NCBI GenBank assembly: GCA_028768525.1
Contig: CP054837.1
Location: 124,001-188,000, forward strand
Length of the DNA stretch: 64,000 nucleotides
Source: Desulfobacter sp.
Lineage (GTDB): Bacteria; Desulfobacterota; Desulfobacteria; Desulfobacterales; Desulfobacteraceae
Direction: 5' to 3'
A model generated the notes under the pieces. That model was not told the DNA's origin. It ran no database searches and was given only the letters and a program-made list of their open reading frames with translations. The translations under genes and the position numbers were made by a program. Shown here in pieces: positions 1 to 8,890 of this stretch (its first letter is position 1; each line of letters opens with the position of its first letter).

Positions 1-103
1 GTACCGTTTTATAGTCATAATCTTTATTCAAGCGCGAAGAGCAGCCAGAACAGAGTGTACCAATAAATCCAGCAGCAATTATTATCATTATAATCATTCG
101 CAT
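1..103 (-). CDS. Putative immunity lipoprotein, N-terminal part (cut by window edge)
   Basis: Only the first 34 codons are inside the window. The ATG at 103-101 follows a GGAG ribosome-binding site and overlaps the last codons of the RHS tip gene upstream of it, so the two are translationally coupled. The peptide begins with a positively charged residue, a run of Ile/Met/Ala, then a Cys in a lipobox-like context (LCSGC), which suggests a lipoprotein exported by Sec and lipidated. The -3 residue is Cys rather than Leu, so the lipobox is imperfect. In RHS loci the gene directly after a toxic tip usually encodes its immunity protein; that role is inferred from position only. Confidence 0.5.
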   Translation of the reverse strand, partial: MRMIIMIIIAAGFIGTLCSGCSSRLNKDYDYKTV

Positions 104-636
104 GGTGTTTCTCCTTCATATGAAGCAGTCAGACGTTCCCACCAAGTTGTTGGATCATCAAGACTATTTCCCCAAATCCAATACGGTAATACATCATATC
201 CAAAATGACCAACCCAATTACTGGGAGGGCTAAAATTGTAAGTAGCCATATTTGCAGGATCATTTACGACACTACCATTCGGATAAAACACCGCTTCACT
301 ATGCCCATCTGAGGAAACGAATTTTTGGTTATTTTCATTTCCAGGCCCCATACGATGAAAAATAGATTGTCCTGGTGGTAATAATGTCCAGCTTTTTTTG
401 GCTTCCTCGTAGTTTACATTTTGGTTGTATTGATTCCTATCATAATGCCTATCTTTAACTGTTGGATTTTCTTGAACTTTATCCCAATAGAATTTGGGTC
501 CCCCAATTAAACCGAAAGGATCAATGTAGTTGATGGGGTTTGCTTCAGCATAAAGGAATGGATTGATGCCACCGGCCAAACCAATGGGATCAGGAGTAAC
601 ATATCGGCCAGTGACTGGATCGTAGTACCGGTGCAT
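94..636 (-). CDS. Orphan RHS C-terminal tip cassette B
   Basis: A displaced RHS tip, not a full RHS gene. The reading frame is open upstream to about 690 and begins with the RHS core (PGQYFDGETGLHYN, then RYYDPVTGRYVTPDPIGLAGG), ending in DPFGL. After the core comes a unique tip of about 140 residues rich in Trp, Tyr, Asn and Pro, with a motif around HFGYDVLPYWIWGN near the end. The annotated ATG lies inside the core, and there is no signal peptide and no YD-repeat shell, so it is probably silent until recombined onto the full-length gene. I do not recognise the tip's activity. The candidate immunity lipoprotein overlaps its stop codon. Confidence 0.7.
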   Translation of the reverse strand: MHRYYDPVTGRYVTPDPIGLAGGINPFLYAEANPINYIDPFGLIGGPKFYWDKVQENPTVKDRHYDRNQYNQNVNYEEAKKSWTLLPPGQSIFHRMGPGNENNQKFVSSDGHSEAVFYPNGSVVNDPANMATYNFSPPSNWVGHFGYDVLPYWIWGNSLDDPTTWWERLTASYEGETPCE

Positions 637-690
637 ATTGTAATGGAGTCCAGTTTCCCCATCAAAATACTGTCCCGGAAGTATTCCGAT
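508..690 (-). repeat. RHS-core direct repeat, copy in cassette B
   Basis: Third copy of the RHS core block, shared with 1474-1655 and 2357-2530. It provides the homology that could swap the downstream tip onto the full-length RHS gene. Confidence 0.7.
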
Positions 691-712
691 GCACTTTACC
701 CTTCTAAGGTGC
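691..712 (-). other. Hairpin at the 5' boundary of cassette B
   Basis: GCACTTTA at 691-698 pairs with TAAGGTGC at 705-712 (one wobble pair). It lies immediately before the point where similarity to the RHS core begins, the same arrangement as at 1657-1679. Confidence 0.45.
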
Positions 713-762
713 TGTTTTTCGTTACGGAGCGGTCCGGCCCAGGGTCATCCCAGATTCCCCCT

Positions 763-1107
763 TCAGCATTTTGTAGTATATTTTCTTTTAATCATCCATA
801 CCAAGTAGGCAGGATATCCATAAATAATAATGCAAATATTAAAAAGCATAACAAAAACTATAAATATGAATTTCACAATTTGGGATAATTCAAAATAATT
901 AGCAATTATACTATAAGCCGATGTAAGAAACCAAAATGAGAGCATTGCAAATACAGCAACGAAAACTATCCCTAAGTGACTAACTTTCCAATTTAATTTA
1001 TAGTATTTCATACAATGATCGCATTTTATCTGAGATCCATATACATGAAAACGACGCAAATCTCTAATATTGAATTTGCAATTACAGTCAGGACAATTTA
1101 ATCGCAT
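763..1107 (-). CDS. Zinc-ribbon membrane protein, candidate immunity protein for RHS tip A
   Basis: A 114-aa protein. The first 40 residues hold two CxxC pairs (CPDCNC and CDHC), forming a small zinc-ribbon. Two strongly hydrophobic segments follow (about residues 45-65 and 75-102), then a basic C-terminus, so it should sit in the inner membrane. The start ATG overlaps the stop of RHS tip A in the same ATGCGA arrangement seen for cassette B. A membrane immunity protein would suit a tip acting in the periplasm or on the membrane; this is inference from gene order. I do not recognise a named family. Confidence 0.55.
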   Translation of the reverse strand: MRLNCPDCNCKFNIRDLRRFHVYGSQIKCDHCMKYYKLNWKVSHLGIVFVAVFAMLSFWFLTSAYSIIANYFELSQIVKFIFIVFVMLFNICIIIYGYPAYLVWMIKRKYTTKC

Positions 1108-1544
1108 GGTTCATCAACTCCAAACACTTTAGTATAACCTGGGCCTACACCAAACCCAAAGTCAAATCCGGGTACAAAGTCTATAGTTATTGATGTAGCC
1201 CACCATTTACCGTCAGGAATAGCAATATCAACAGCCCAAAACCATCTTAAAGATAGCCGATGTGATAATCCACCTAAATCTTCTGCATTTGCAAAAGGAG
1301 CGAAAATGATACCTGCTCCCAAATCTGCTGTAGCTTGTAAGCCTTTAGAAACTTGACCATCTAATGCTGCAAAACCATCATCTCTTCCCCAGTCGTATAA
1401 TACTGCTACGCTTGCATCACCTGCTCCAATAACGCCTGCGGAAGCGCCTCCAAAAAATCCAGTCACAAATCGCAATCCCAACGGATCAATCTTATTTATA
1501 GGATCATTTAGAGCATAAACAAACGGATTAATTCCCCCAGCCAA
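1098..1544 (-). CDS. Orphan RHS C-terminal tip cassette A
   Basis: The second displaced tip. In-frame RHS core runs from about 1655 (YPGQYYDAETG) through PDPIGLAGGINPF and DPLGL; the first in-frame start codon is the TTG at 1544, inside the core. The tip (about 120 residues) is Gly/Ala-rich with hydrophobic stretches (GFFGGASAGVIGAGDASVAV) and a C-terminal beta-like region with Phe, Gly and Trp. There is no signal peptide or YD shell. I do not recognise an enzymatic motif. The next gene starts inside its stop codon region. Probably an alternative toxin module stored downstream of the active one. Confidence 0.7.
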   Translation of the reverse strand: MAGGINPFVYALNDPINKIDPLGLRFVTGFFGGASAGVIGAGDASVAVLYDWGRDDGFAALDGQVSKGLQATADLGAGIIFAPFANAEDLGGLSHRLSLRWFWAVDIAIPDGKWWATSITIDFVPGFDFGFGVGPGYTKVFGVDEPCD

Positions 1545-1655
1545 CCCAATCGGATCAGGAGTCAGGTATCTCCCCGTTGCAGGATCGTAATATCTACGCC
1601 AATTGTAATGGTTTCCGGTCTCAGCATCATAGTACTGTCCCGGATATAATGCGAT
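1474..1655 (-). repeat. RHS-core direct repeat, copy in cassette A
   Basis: Same core block as at 508-690 and in the full-length gene. The protein-level match includes RYYDPATGRYLTPDPIGL and NDPINKIDPLGL, the latter identical to the full-length copy. Confidence 0.7.
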
Positions 1656-1656
1656 G

Positions 1657-1679
1657 CACCTCTCCCCCTTAAAGAGGTG
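1657..1679 (-). other. Hairpin at the 5' boundary of cassette A
   Basis: CACCTCT at 1657-1663 pairs exactly with AGAGGTG at 1673-1679. It directly abuts the start of RHS-core similarity, after a CGATG shared with cassette B. Confidence 0.5.
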
Positions 1680-1755
1680 TTTTAAATTGCAAAGCCCCCA
1701 AATTTACATCTCAAGGCCTGCCCCTTAATCTTTACCCACTAATCATCGTCAATGC

Positions 1756-1944
1756 CTATTTTTTGAATGTAGTTAAAAAAAAGTAACATCCTAATATCAT
1801 AAGGAATGGACAGACAATGATTTTTATATCTGAAAAATTAAAAGTCATACCATATTGTCTGCTATAAATGACAGGATTGATCCAAATCGATAAACCACTA
1901 AAAATTAAAACTAAACCGAAAATGCAATTAATAAATTTATTCAT
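1756..1944 (-). CDS. Small two-helix membrane protein, candidate immunity for the full-length RHS toxin
   Basis: A 62-aa protein made mainly of two hydrophobic segments (about residues 6-24 and 38-58) separated by a short polar loop. It starts 13 nt after the stop codon of the full-length RHS gene, in the position where RHS immunity genes lie. The size and double membrane span would fit a protein shielding the membrane from a pore-forming tip, and the RHS tip has hydrophobic helices, but this is inference. No family recognised. Confidence 0.5.
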   Translation of the reverse strand: MNKFINCIFGLVLIFSGLSIWINPVIYSRQYGMTFNFSDIKIIVCPFLMILGCYFFLTTFKK

Positions 1945-1957
1945 GATGTTTTACTTT

Positions 1958-4900
1958 TCAATTCGAGCAAGGATCTTTATCCTGATTATAGAAATCTAAA
2001 AACGGATCAATAATAAAATTTTTCAAAGCCCAACCCAGATAACCTGCTCGTGAATGTGGAGGCCAATCAGGCATAGTTGCTCCTGCGAATACTCCATATG
2101 CAATCATCTGATTTTGAGATATGAAATTGTATGTGTATAAAGCTCCCGTTGTGATCTCTGGACCATATATTGCCGCGGCACCAACGCCACCCGCCACCCC
2201 CAAAACAGCGGCTGAGCCTAATGATGTTGTTGCTAAGATTTCGCCGGCTACTTCAGTAGATACTTTATGATCGGCATATTGATAATCTGCAAATTCACCT
2301 GGATTATCTGTAGTTCCCGTAATGGAATCATAAAAGTAATTTTCTAAATCATATAATCCCAAAGGATCAATTTTATTTATAGGATCATTTAAAACGTAAC
2401 CAAACGGATTAATCCCACCGGCAAGCCCAATGGGATCAGGCGTCAGGTATCTACCAGTCGCAGGATCATAATACCGATGCCAATTGTAGTGCAGTCCGGT
2501 TGCACTGTCGTAATACTGTCCCGGGAACCGGAATGCATTGGGCAGATTGTTTACAGTGACATTTACCTGCCCAAACGGAGCATAATCCCCATCCCATACC
2601 ACCTGACCTGCATTATCAAGCACCTTAACCGGTGTACCAAGGTGGTCATTTAGATAAAAATGGGCATTGCTGCCGGTGAATCCCGCAAGCCGGGTATTGT
2701 TCAGGTACACATAACTTACACTGAAATTCCCGCTGGTATCAGACTCCCCGATCAGATTACCAAAAAGATCATAATGGTACAATGTGGTTGTGCCGTTTGC
2801 GGTCTTCCTGGTCCGTTGCCCAAAGCTGTTGTAAATGGATTCCTGTATCACATTGCCCTGGCTCAGGGTCTTGAGCATCCTACCGGCATCTGTGTACTCA
2901 AAGGTCAGGTTGCCTTTGGTTTTAATCTTGCCGTTGGTGTCATAGGTCAATGATGTGGCACCATTGGAATCCGCAACCTGGGTCAGATGGTTTGTACCAA
3001 GGGTATAGGTATAGGATTCGCTGATACCGTCTTTGGTTTTGGTAAGCCGGTTGCCGGTTTTGTCATAGGTGAAGCCAAGATTACCGAATGGACCTGCGGC
3101 AGTTGTCAGACGCCCTGCCCTGTCATAGCCAAAGCTTCTGGTACGGTCTGCATTCAGGTTGTCTGTGATGGCAGCGATGCGACCGGCAGGGTCATAGTCA
3201 AGGCTATAATCCAGAACATTACCCGTTGCCAGGGTCAGGGGCCTGTAGTTCAGGTCAAAGCCTTTGGATACCTGCTGACCAGACCCAAGGGTCATGGACT
3301 CAACAGGGCCAAAGGGCTTATAGGCAATGTTTTCAGCAAGGATTTGGGTAATTCCGTTCTTGGTGGTTGTTACCTTGGATATCTCCCCATTGGCATCCCG
3401 TTCATAGGTAATGGTTCTGCCATCGGGATAGACCATTCCTGTCAGCCTGCCTGCGGCATCATAGCTGTAAGTGGTGGTAAAGGTTGCAGAGGGTGTGGTT
3501 CTCTGGACCTGGGTCAGATTGCCCGAGGCATCATAGGTAAATCCGTATGTATCCTGGTCATTACTGATCCCGGTAAGCCGTCCTATGCCGTTGGTTCCCT
3601 GGTCGTACATAAAGATGACGTCCAGGCCGGTATCGGGATATTCCATGGTTGTTCTTCTGCCCAACAGATCATAGGTGTATTGGACAATGGTGCCGTCATT
3701 TGTCTTTTTGGAAACAAGGTTGCCTGCGGCATCGTAGAGATATGTGGTTGTGCCGGTATCAGGTGACACCTCTTTTACAATGCGGTTGGCATCGTCATAG
3801 GTGTAACTGGTAATCCTGCCTTCAGGATCTGTTACCTGGATCAGGTTGTTATTGGCATCATAGACATAACTGGTATCTGCATTGACGGTGTCTGTCTGCT
3901 GTTCCCTGGCCTGAACCATTCTGTTCAGTTTGTCATAGGTAAATTGCTTCACCGTGGACATGGGGTCGGTTACCCGTACAAGATTTCCATGCTCATAGGC
4001 AAACAGGGTTTCAAGTGTGGCGGTATTATCCTGGTTTTTGGCAAGGGCTTTGGCCGGTTTGCCTGGGGCAAGTTCTGCGTTTGTTAAAGGATCTCCATAA
4101 TCCAAGCCGCTGAAAAGGGCCTGAACACCTGCTGAGGTATAAATTGAGGATTCAATGGGATTCCCGTTTTCATCGTAGGTATAGAGTTGGTAGTTCCCAG
4201 ACGGATCAACAAGCCGTTGCAAAAATCCTTTGGTATTGTATGTCATGGACCGGATACGCCCGGACCTGTCTGTAACACTTGCCAAATCACCTGCCGCATT
4301 GAAGGTTCTTGTGTCTGAAACTCCGTTGGATGCAGCAGATATTTGACGGTTACGGCCATCATATCCGAAGACGGTTTCAACCTGGTTTTCATCTGTCTGG
4401 GTGATGATATTACCGGCAGCGTCATGGGTAAAGGACACCGTACCGGTCAAGGGCCGTGTAACACTGGTCATATCTCCGGTGGAATCATCATACGCAAAGG
4501 ATACCAGATCCTGATCCCCGGCCAGGGGACCGTTGACTGATGTAATCTGACCTTTGGTGTTGTAGGTATAGCTTGTGACCTGCTCAAAGGGAACAACAGC
4601 GCCTGCATCGTCCAGCGTAAAGCCCTTGAGGATCATCTTGTAAATCCTGTTGGTGGGATTCTCATTGGGCGTTGCGGTATCACCGCTGGCTGACGGATCG
4701 TCATAATCCCAGATGGTTTCCCTGTTCCTGTCAGGGTTGAGGGTATCCGCCAGAAGGCTTTTCTTTGTTTCTGTCAACGGGGAGGACAGCACAGGGTGCC
4801 AGGTCTTGTATATTGTTTTTTCATCCGGTGTGCCCTGGGCAATGATCAGGGTTTGCGGATTATTGTTGCTGTCGTAATTCTGGTACAGATCAATGCGGCC

Positions 4901-6643
4901 GTTAAAGTATTCACGCTTCACCGGGTATCCGGTGTTGGGGTCAAATTCAGTTTTAAAAATACCGTCAGAACAGGAACCACATGACTGTGATGCTGATTTC
5001 TCGGTGATCTTCTTACTGCCTTTAATTTCTACGATCGTGTACGTATTATCTATGCCGTAATCATCCGTGACTTTTACAGCAAGGGGATCTGAATAATCAA
5101 TTGTTGCACTGGTGCCCTGGTTGTTGACATTAGACACGGCCTGGTCGTTGGCATCATATGTCCAGGTGGACAAGAGGTGATTATCAAGATCTTTTTTAGC
5201 CGTCAGGTTATGGATGTCATAGGCATCTTGGTACTCATAGATGAAACCTGATGCAGTAGACCCGTTTCCATCATCGGCATAGGTGACCTGGATAAGGTTC
5301 CCATTGCTATCATACTGGTAAGATACCCAGATACCGTCAGCTATAGCCGTTGTGACTGGGCCTGAGATATAATGAATTCTGTTGTCGGCATTGTAATTAA
5401 AGTTAATGGTTCTGCCGGTTGCAGTGTCGGTGATTGATAACAAATAGTTATTTGCATCATAGGTCAAAATCTGCTGATTGCCATTTTTGTCCGTGACCGA
5501 AAACAGCCTTCCGTATTCTGGACCAAATACATAGACACTGCCGTCATCTCGGGTCCATACGTAATCGCCTTCCTGTCCTATGACAATAGAACTGTTTTCA
5601 TCAAAAGCCCCTTTAAAGGTGCCATCCTGGTCATTATCCTCAAAGTAAACTCCTCTTCCGGTGCTATCGAGGATCTCTATCAATTGACTGCTGCCTGCAA
5701 AATTCTTATTGAGCTTATAGTTATAAGTGTGGGTCCAGCCATACCCGATGGACGAATCGCTTTCACTGAGGCTGTTATAGTATCGCTGGAACTTCAGGCC
5801 ACCTTCAAAGGGTGAAGGAAAGCTGACATCAATTACGGATTCAAACTTATTTCCGTTGAATATGTTGATTGGGTTTGCAACGAAATTTTGATCTCTATTG
5901 ATTGGACAATTGTTAGGATTTTTGCCCAAATATTTCTTCTCTGTATTCTGTGAATTCAGGTCATCTATGTTTATTACACCATCCCCATCGTGATCATCGG
6001 TGTTGGGTTGATATCCTTCCACAATGCGCGCTACATCGTAATGAATCCTTCCATTTATTCTCTTAGTGTCATAGATGTATCCGCCTGGCCAACATTCATT
6101 ACCAATTTCGTGCTGGACATCTCCGTTCCTTCCGGTAAAGGTTGGATGCGCTGAAATTGCTTTTGCATAGGATGTGTAATAAGGGCCATGAACTTTATAC
6201 CTTCGGCCCATACTCGCCCAAACTGCTAATGTGTCCCGAGTAAATTCATAACCCGACTGACAAATCCTTGGAGGCTCCGCAATTCGGGCAACATAAATGT
6301 GATCTCCCGATTGATTCTTTTTGTATATGTAACCGCCTGGTCGGCATTCATTATTGATTTCATGTTGGACGAAGGTATTCCTCCCGACCAAGGTAGGATG
6401 GGCTGAACTTGCATCAGAAAAGGACGCGTAATAGGGACCCAGAATACTATAAGTCCATCCATAACTTGTCCATACAGTCAAAGTATCTCGGACAAATTCA
6501 TAGCCGCTTTCGCAAACATTTCTGGTTTGTACAGTTTCAGCCTCAGCATTAGAAATAACCGCAAAGTTAGCGTCTATTGATACAAAAAACGCGCTACATA
6601 AGATTATTAGGAAACAAAATAAGATTCTTAGGTTGCTCATCAT
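1958..6643 (-). CDS. Full-length RHS/YD-repeat polymorphic toxin
   Basis: A 1561-aa RHS-family protein. Residues 1-36 are a Sec signal peptide ending near AEA. Residues 42-123 and 126-207 are two copies of one Cys-containing domain (each with CxSGYEFxRDTL, GPYY, AHPT, HEI and PGGYIY). A DxDGDG calcium-loop-like segment lies at 217-230. A DUF6531-like entry region (PINIFNGNKFESVIDV) is near 258. YD repeats fill about 300-1370, the RHS core about 1372-1429, and the final ~133 residues are a unique tip with hydrophobic stretches. RHS shells encapsulate a toxic tip released by self-cleavage at the core. There is no PAAR, VgrG or Tc partner in view, so general secretion is the likely route. Two orphan tips lie downstream. 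Confidence 0.88.
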   Translation of the reverse strand: MMSNLRILFCFLIILCSAFFVSIDANFAVISNAEAETVQTRNVCESGYEFVRDTLTVWTSYGWTYSILGPYYASFSDASSAHPTLVGRNTFVQHEINNECRPGGYIYKKNQSGDHIYVARIAEPPRICQSGYEFTRDTLAVWASMGRRYKVHGPYYTSYAKAISAHPTFTGRNGDVQHEIGNECWPGGYIYDTKRINGRIHYDVARIVEGYQPNTDDHDGDGVINIDDLNSQNTEKKYLGKNPNNCPINRDQNFVANPINIFNGNKFESVIDVSFPSPFEGGLKFQRYYNSLSESDSSIGYGWTHTYNYKLNKNFAGSSQLIEILDSTGRGVYFEDNDQDGTFKGAFDENSSIVIGQEGDYVWTRDDGSVYVFGPEYGRLFSVTDKNGNQQILTYDANNYLLSITDTATGRTINFNYNADNRIHYISGPVTTAIADGIWVSYQYDSNGNLIQVTYADDGNGSTASGFIYEYQDAYDIHNLTAKKDLDNHLLSTWTYDANDQAVSNVNNQGTSATIDYSDPLAVKVTDDYGIDNTYTIVEIKGSKKITEKSASQSCGSCSDGIFKTEFDPNTGYPVKREYFNGRIDLYQNYDSNNNPQTLIIAQGTPDEKTIYKTWHPVLSSPLTETKKSLLADTLNPDRNRETIWDYDDPSASGDTATPNENPTNRIYKMILKGFTLDDAGAVVPFEQVTSYTYNTKGQITSVNGPLAGDQDLVSFAYDDSTGDMTSVTRPLTGTVSFTHDAAGNIITQTDENQVETVFGYDGRNRQISAASNGVSDTRTFNAAGDLASVTDRSGRIRSMTYNTKGFLQRLVDPSGNYQLYTYDENGNPIESSIYTSAGVQALFSGLDYGDPLTNAELAPGKPAKALAKNQDNTATLETLFAYEHGNLVRVTDPMSTVKQFTYDKLNRMVQAREQQTDTVNADTSYVYDANNNLIQVTDPEGRITSYTYDDANRIVKEVSPDTGTTTYLYDAAGNLVSKKTNDGTIVQYTYDLLGRRTTMEYPDTGLDVIFMYDQGTNGIGRLTGISNDQDTYGFTYDASGNLTQVQRTTPSATFTTTYSYDAAGRLTGMVYPDGRTITYERDANGEISKVTTTKNGITQILAENIAYKPFGPVESMTLGSGQQVSKGFDLNYRPLTLATGNVLDYSLDYDPAGRIAAITDNLNADRTRSFGYDRAGRLTTAAGPFGNLGFTYDKTGNRLTKTKDGISESYTYTLGTNHLTQVADSNGATSLTYDTNGKIKTKGNLTFEYTDAGRMLKTLSQGNVIQESIYNSFGQRTRKTANGTTTLYHYDLFGNLIGESDTSGNFSVSYVYLNNTRLAGFTGSNAHFYLNDHLGTPVKVLDNAGQVVWDGDYAPFGQVNVTVNNLPNAFRFPGQYYDSATGLHYNWHRYYDPATGRYLTPDPIGLAGGINPFGYVLNDPINKIDPLGLYDLENYFYDSITGTTDNPGEFADYQYADHKVSTEVAGEILATTSLGSAAVLGVAGGVGAAAIYGPEITTGALYTYNFISQNQMIAYGVFAGATMPDWPPHSRAGYLGWALKNFIIDPFLDFYNQDKDPCSN
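2357..2530 (-). repeat. RHS-core direct repeat, copy in the full-length RHS gene
   Basis: The recipient copy of the core block shared with 1474-1655 and 508-690; homologous exchange here would replace the active tip together with its following small gene. Confidence 0.7.
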
Positions 6644-7053
6644 TTATCACACTTATCCTGGTTTTAAGCCTAATTAACAGTCTTCTCTGACTGTTTTATT
6701 CCAAATTAAAATTTGCAAAAAAGCAGAACTCCACAGTAAAAGTAGCTTTTATCCCAAGAAATGGAGCAAATCAATCAGGGAAACCCTGATTTTTGTGATG
6801 TTTTTTTCATAAAAATTTGGAAAAAGAAAAGTTTTACAGGCAACCCGGAGCAGACTGTGTTCGTTTCCTCGTAAAATTTTCTAAAAAATATCCGTGTGCG
6901 ACATTATTTGATTACCCCGACTGAACATCTCCAGGCGACGGCGGGGGCCTTGCCGACGCCCCCCCTACCTGCAAATCACACACTTTGGATTCCCCCAATT
7001 GTAGTTGAGTGAAATGTCTGATATCAAAAGATATCTAAACCTAATCATAAAGG
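6644..7053. other. Intergenic region upstream of RHS gene
   Basis: No convincing gene. A perfect 7-bp stem (AACAGTC/GACTGTT, 6676-6695) sits in the RHS leader. A GC-rich imperfect hairpin (GGCGACGGC/GCCGACGCC, 6934-6960) stands out in AT-rich surroundings. The rest has stops in all frames and may be remains of older insertions. Confidence 0.5.
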
Positions 7054-7411
7054 GTGAATCATCACTGTTGTCCAAAAACGGAATTTAGGTAAAAAAATAT
7101 TGTAGGAATTCTCCTTGCGAGATTATGGTTGTTGCGACCAAACAATAACCTGAGAATCCCAAACAAGGAGAATTCCGAAATGATGGTACGTCATGCGAGT
7201 CTGTTCAGTCAATTGGTAGCCTTTTTTAACCGTAATAAATTTATGAATCTGGTAGCGAAGAACAAAACAGAACGATATTCCAAGGGGTTCAAAAGCTGGG
7301 ACCTGATCAGCGTCATTTATAATTCCCGCCAAACGACAATTAAAATTCCCGAAATTTAAGAATCAAAAAAAATGGTAGAAACATCCAAATTGAACAGAAG
7401 GAGAGATTTGG

Positions 7412-8890
7412 ATGGTAACGGACCAGCAAGTGAGGAGGTTGTTCAAGTTGATTCAGTCAGAGAAGAGTTTCGGGATAGCAGCAATGAAAGCTGGAATGGA
7501 TGAAAAAACAGCTCGAAAGTACCGTGAACACGGGAAGTTGCCGAGTGAACTCAAAACGGATCATACATGGCGCACACGCAAAGATCCGTTTGAGGAGACC
7601 TGGGATGGTATCAAAGGCATGTTGACCATAAATCCAGGTCTGGAGGCCAAGACACTGTTTGAGGATTTGCAACGCAGACACCCCGGCCGGTTCGCCGATG
7701 GACAATTACGGACCCTGCAACGGAGAATAAAGCAATGGCGTGCTACAGAGGGGCCGCCCAAAGAAATCTTTTTTGCTCAAATTCATAAGCCTGGCGAATT
7801 ATGCCAGTCAGACTTCACCCACATGGATAAACTGGGCGTCACTATAGGCGGCGTCCCTTTTGACCACCTGATCTACCATTTTGTTTTGACCTATTCCAAT
7901 TGGGAGACAGGTACAGTCTGTTTTTCAGAGAGTTTCGAAAGCCTGAGCCAGGGCCTGCAAAATGCCCTATGGGAACTTGGTGGTGTGCCGCAGCAACATC
8001 GCACCGATTGTCTGACATCCGCTGTTAACAAGGTAAGTCACCCTGAGGAGTTCACCAGCAGGTATCAGGATCTTGTTGACCATTACGGTATCATTCCTTG
8101 CAAAACTAACCCTGCCAGCCCCAATGAAAATGGAGACGTGGAGCAGCGCAATTATCGGTTCAAAAAAGCCGTTGACCAGGCCCTGATGCTGAGAGGACAC
8201 CGGGATTTTAAAGACCGGGAAGAATATGACTTGTTCCTGGCCAAACTGTTCGCACAGCTAAATGCCGGTCGTAGGAAACGGTTTACACAAGAACTGGATC
8301 TCCTACACCGGTTGCCCAAACGCCGGCTTGATGCATGTAAAAAGATGGATTTAAAGGTTGGTCCCAGCAGTACCATTCGGGTCAATCACAACGTTTACTC
8401 TGTAGACAGCAGGCTCATAGGAGAAAATATCCAGGTCCGCCTCTACATGGAATGCCTGGAGGTCTGGTACGGCCAGAGAAAGGTCGATACTTTGCCAAGG
8501 TTGCGGGGTGAGGGCAAATATAAAATCAATTACCGGCATATCATTGACAGCCTGGTCAAAAAACCGGGGGCATTTGAAAATTATCGTTATCGTAATGCCA
8601 TGTTCCCCACCAGCCGGTTCCGGATTGCCTACGATCATTTAAGAAAGCGTTATACCGTTAAAAGCTCAGCAGCAAGGTATCTGAAAATATTATACCTGGC
8701 AGCAAAGACAAGCGAGGTGGCAGTAGACAGCGCCCTGATGGTTCTAATAAACGAGGATCAGGAAATCAGCAAAGAGGCTGTTAAACGCCTTATTGAGTCC
8801 AACGCCTCTGTCAGCAGGCCGGATGATGTTCATATCCAGGCAGTTGATTTGACTCGTTATGACCAATTGCTCAAGGGGGTGGCGGCATGA
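7412..8890 (+). CDS. istA: IS21-family transposase IstA
   Basis: A 492-aa DDE transposase that carries out strand transfer of the IS21 element. An N-terminal HTH (about residues 5-40) is followed by the integrase core: first Asp in LCQSDFTHMD, second Asp in HRTDCLTS, Glu in NENGDVEQRNYRFKK. A C-terminal beta domain follows (IRVNHNVYSVDS). ATG 7412 is preceded by a GGAG site. Its last four bases overlap istB (ATGA), so the two are coupled. The length is normal and no disabling change is visible. Confidence 0.93.
   Translation: MVTDQQVRRLFKLIQSEKSFGIAAMKAGMDEKTARKYREHGKLPSELKTDHTWRTRKDPFEETWDGIKGMLTINPGLEAKTLFEDLQRRHPGRFADGQLRTLQRRIKQWRATEGPPKEIFFAQIHKPGELCQSDFTHMDKLGVTIGGVPFDHLIYHFVLTYSNWETGTVCFSESFESLSQGLQNALWELGGVPQQHRTDCLTSAVNKVSHPEEFTSRYQDLVDHYGIIPCKTNPASPNENGDVEQRNYRFKKAVDQALMLRGHRDFKDREEYDLFLAKLFAQLNAGRRKRFTQELDLLHRLPKRRLDACKKMDLKVGPSSTIRVNHNVYSVDSRLIGENIQVRLYMECLEVWYGQRKVDTLPRLRGEGKYKINYRHIIDSLVKKPGAFENYRYRNAMFPTSRFRIAYDHLRKRYTVKSSAARYLKILYLAAKTSEVAVDSALMVLINEDQEISKEAVKRLIESNASVSRPDDVHIQAVDLTRYDQLLKGVAA

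Noticed and set aside
1..10. GTACCG at the left edge as a copy of the tRNA-Leu end
   Set aside because: Only six bases match and they lie inside the lipoprotein coding sequence.
2660..4984. Several plus-strand frames inside the RHS gene
   Set aside because: They are mirror frames produced by the regular YD-repeat codons of the minus-strand gene.
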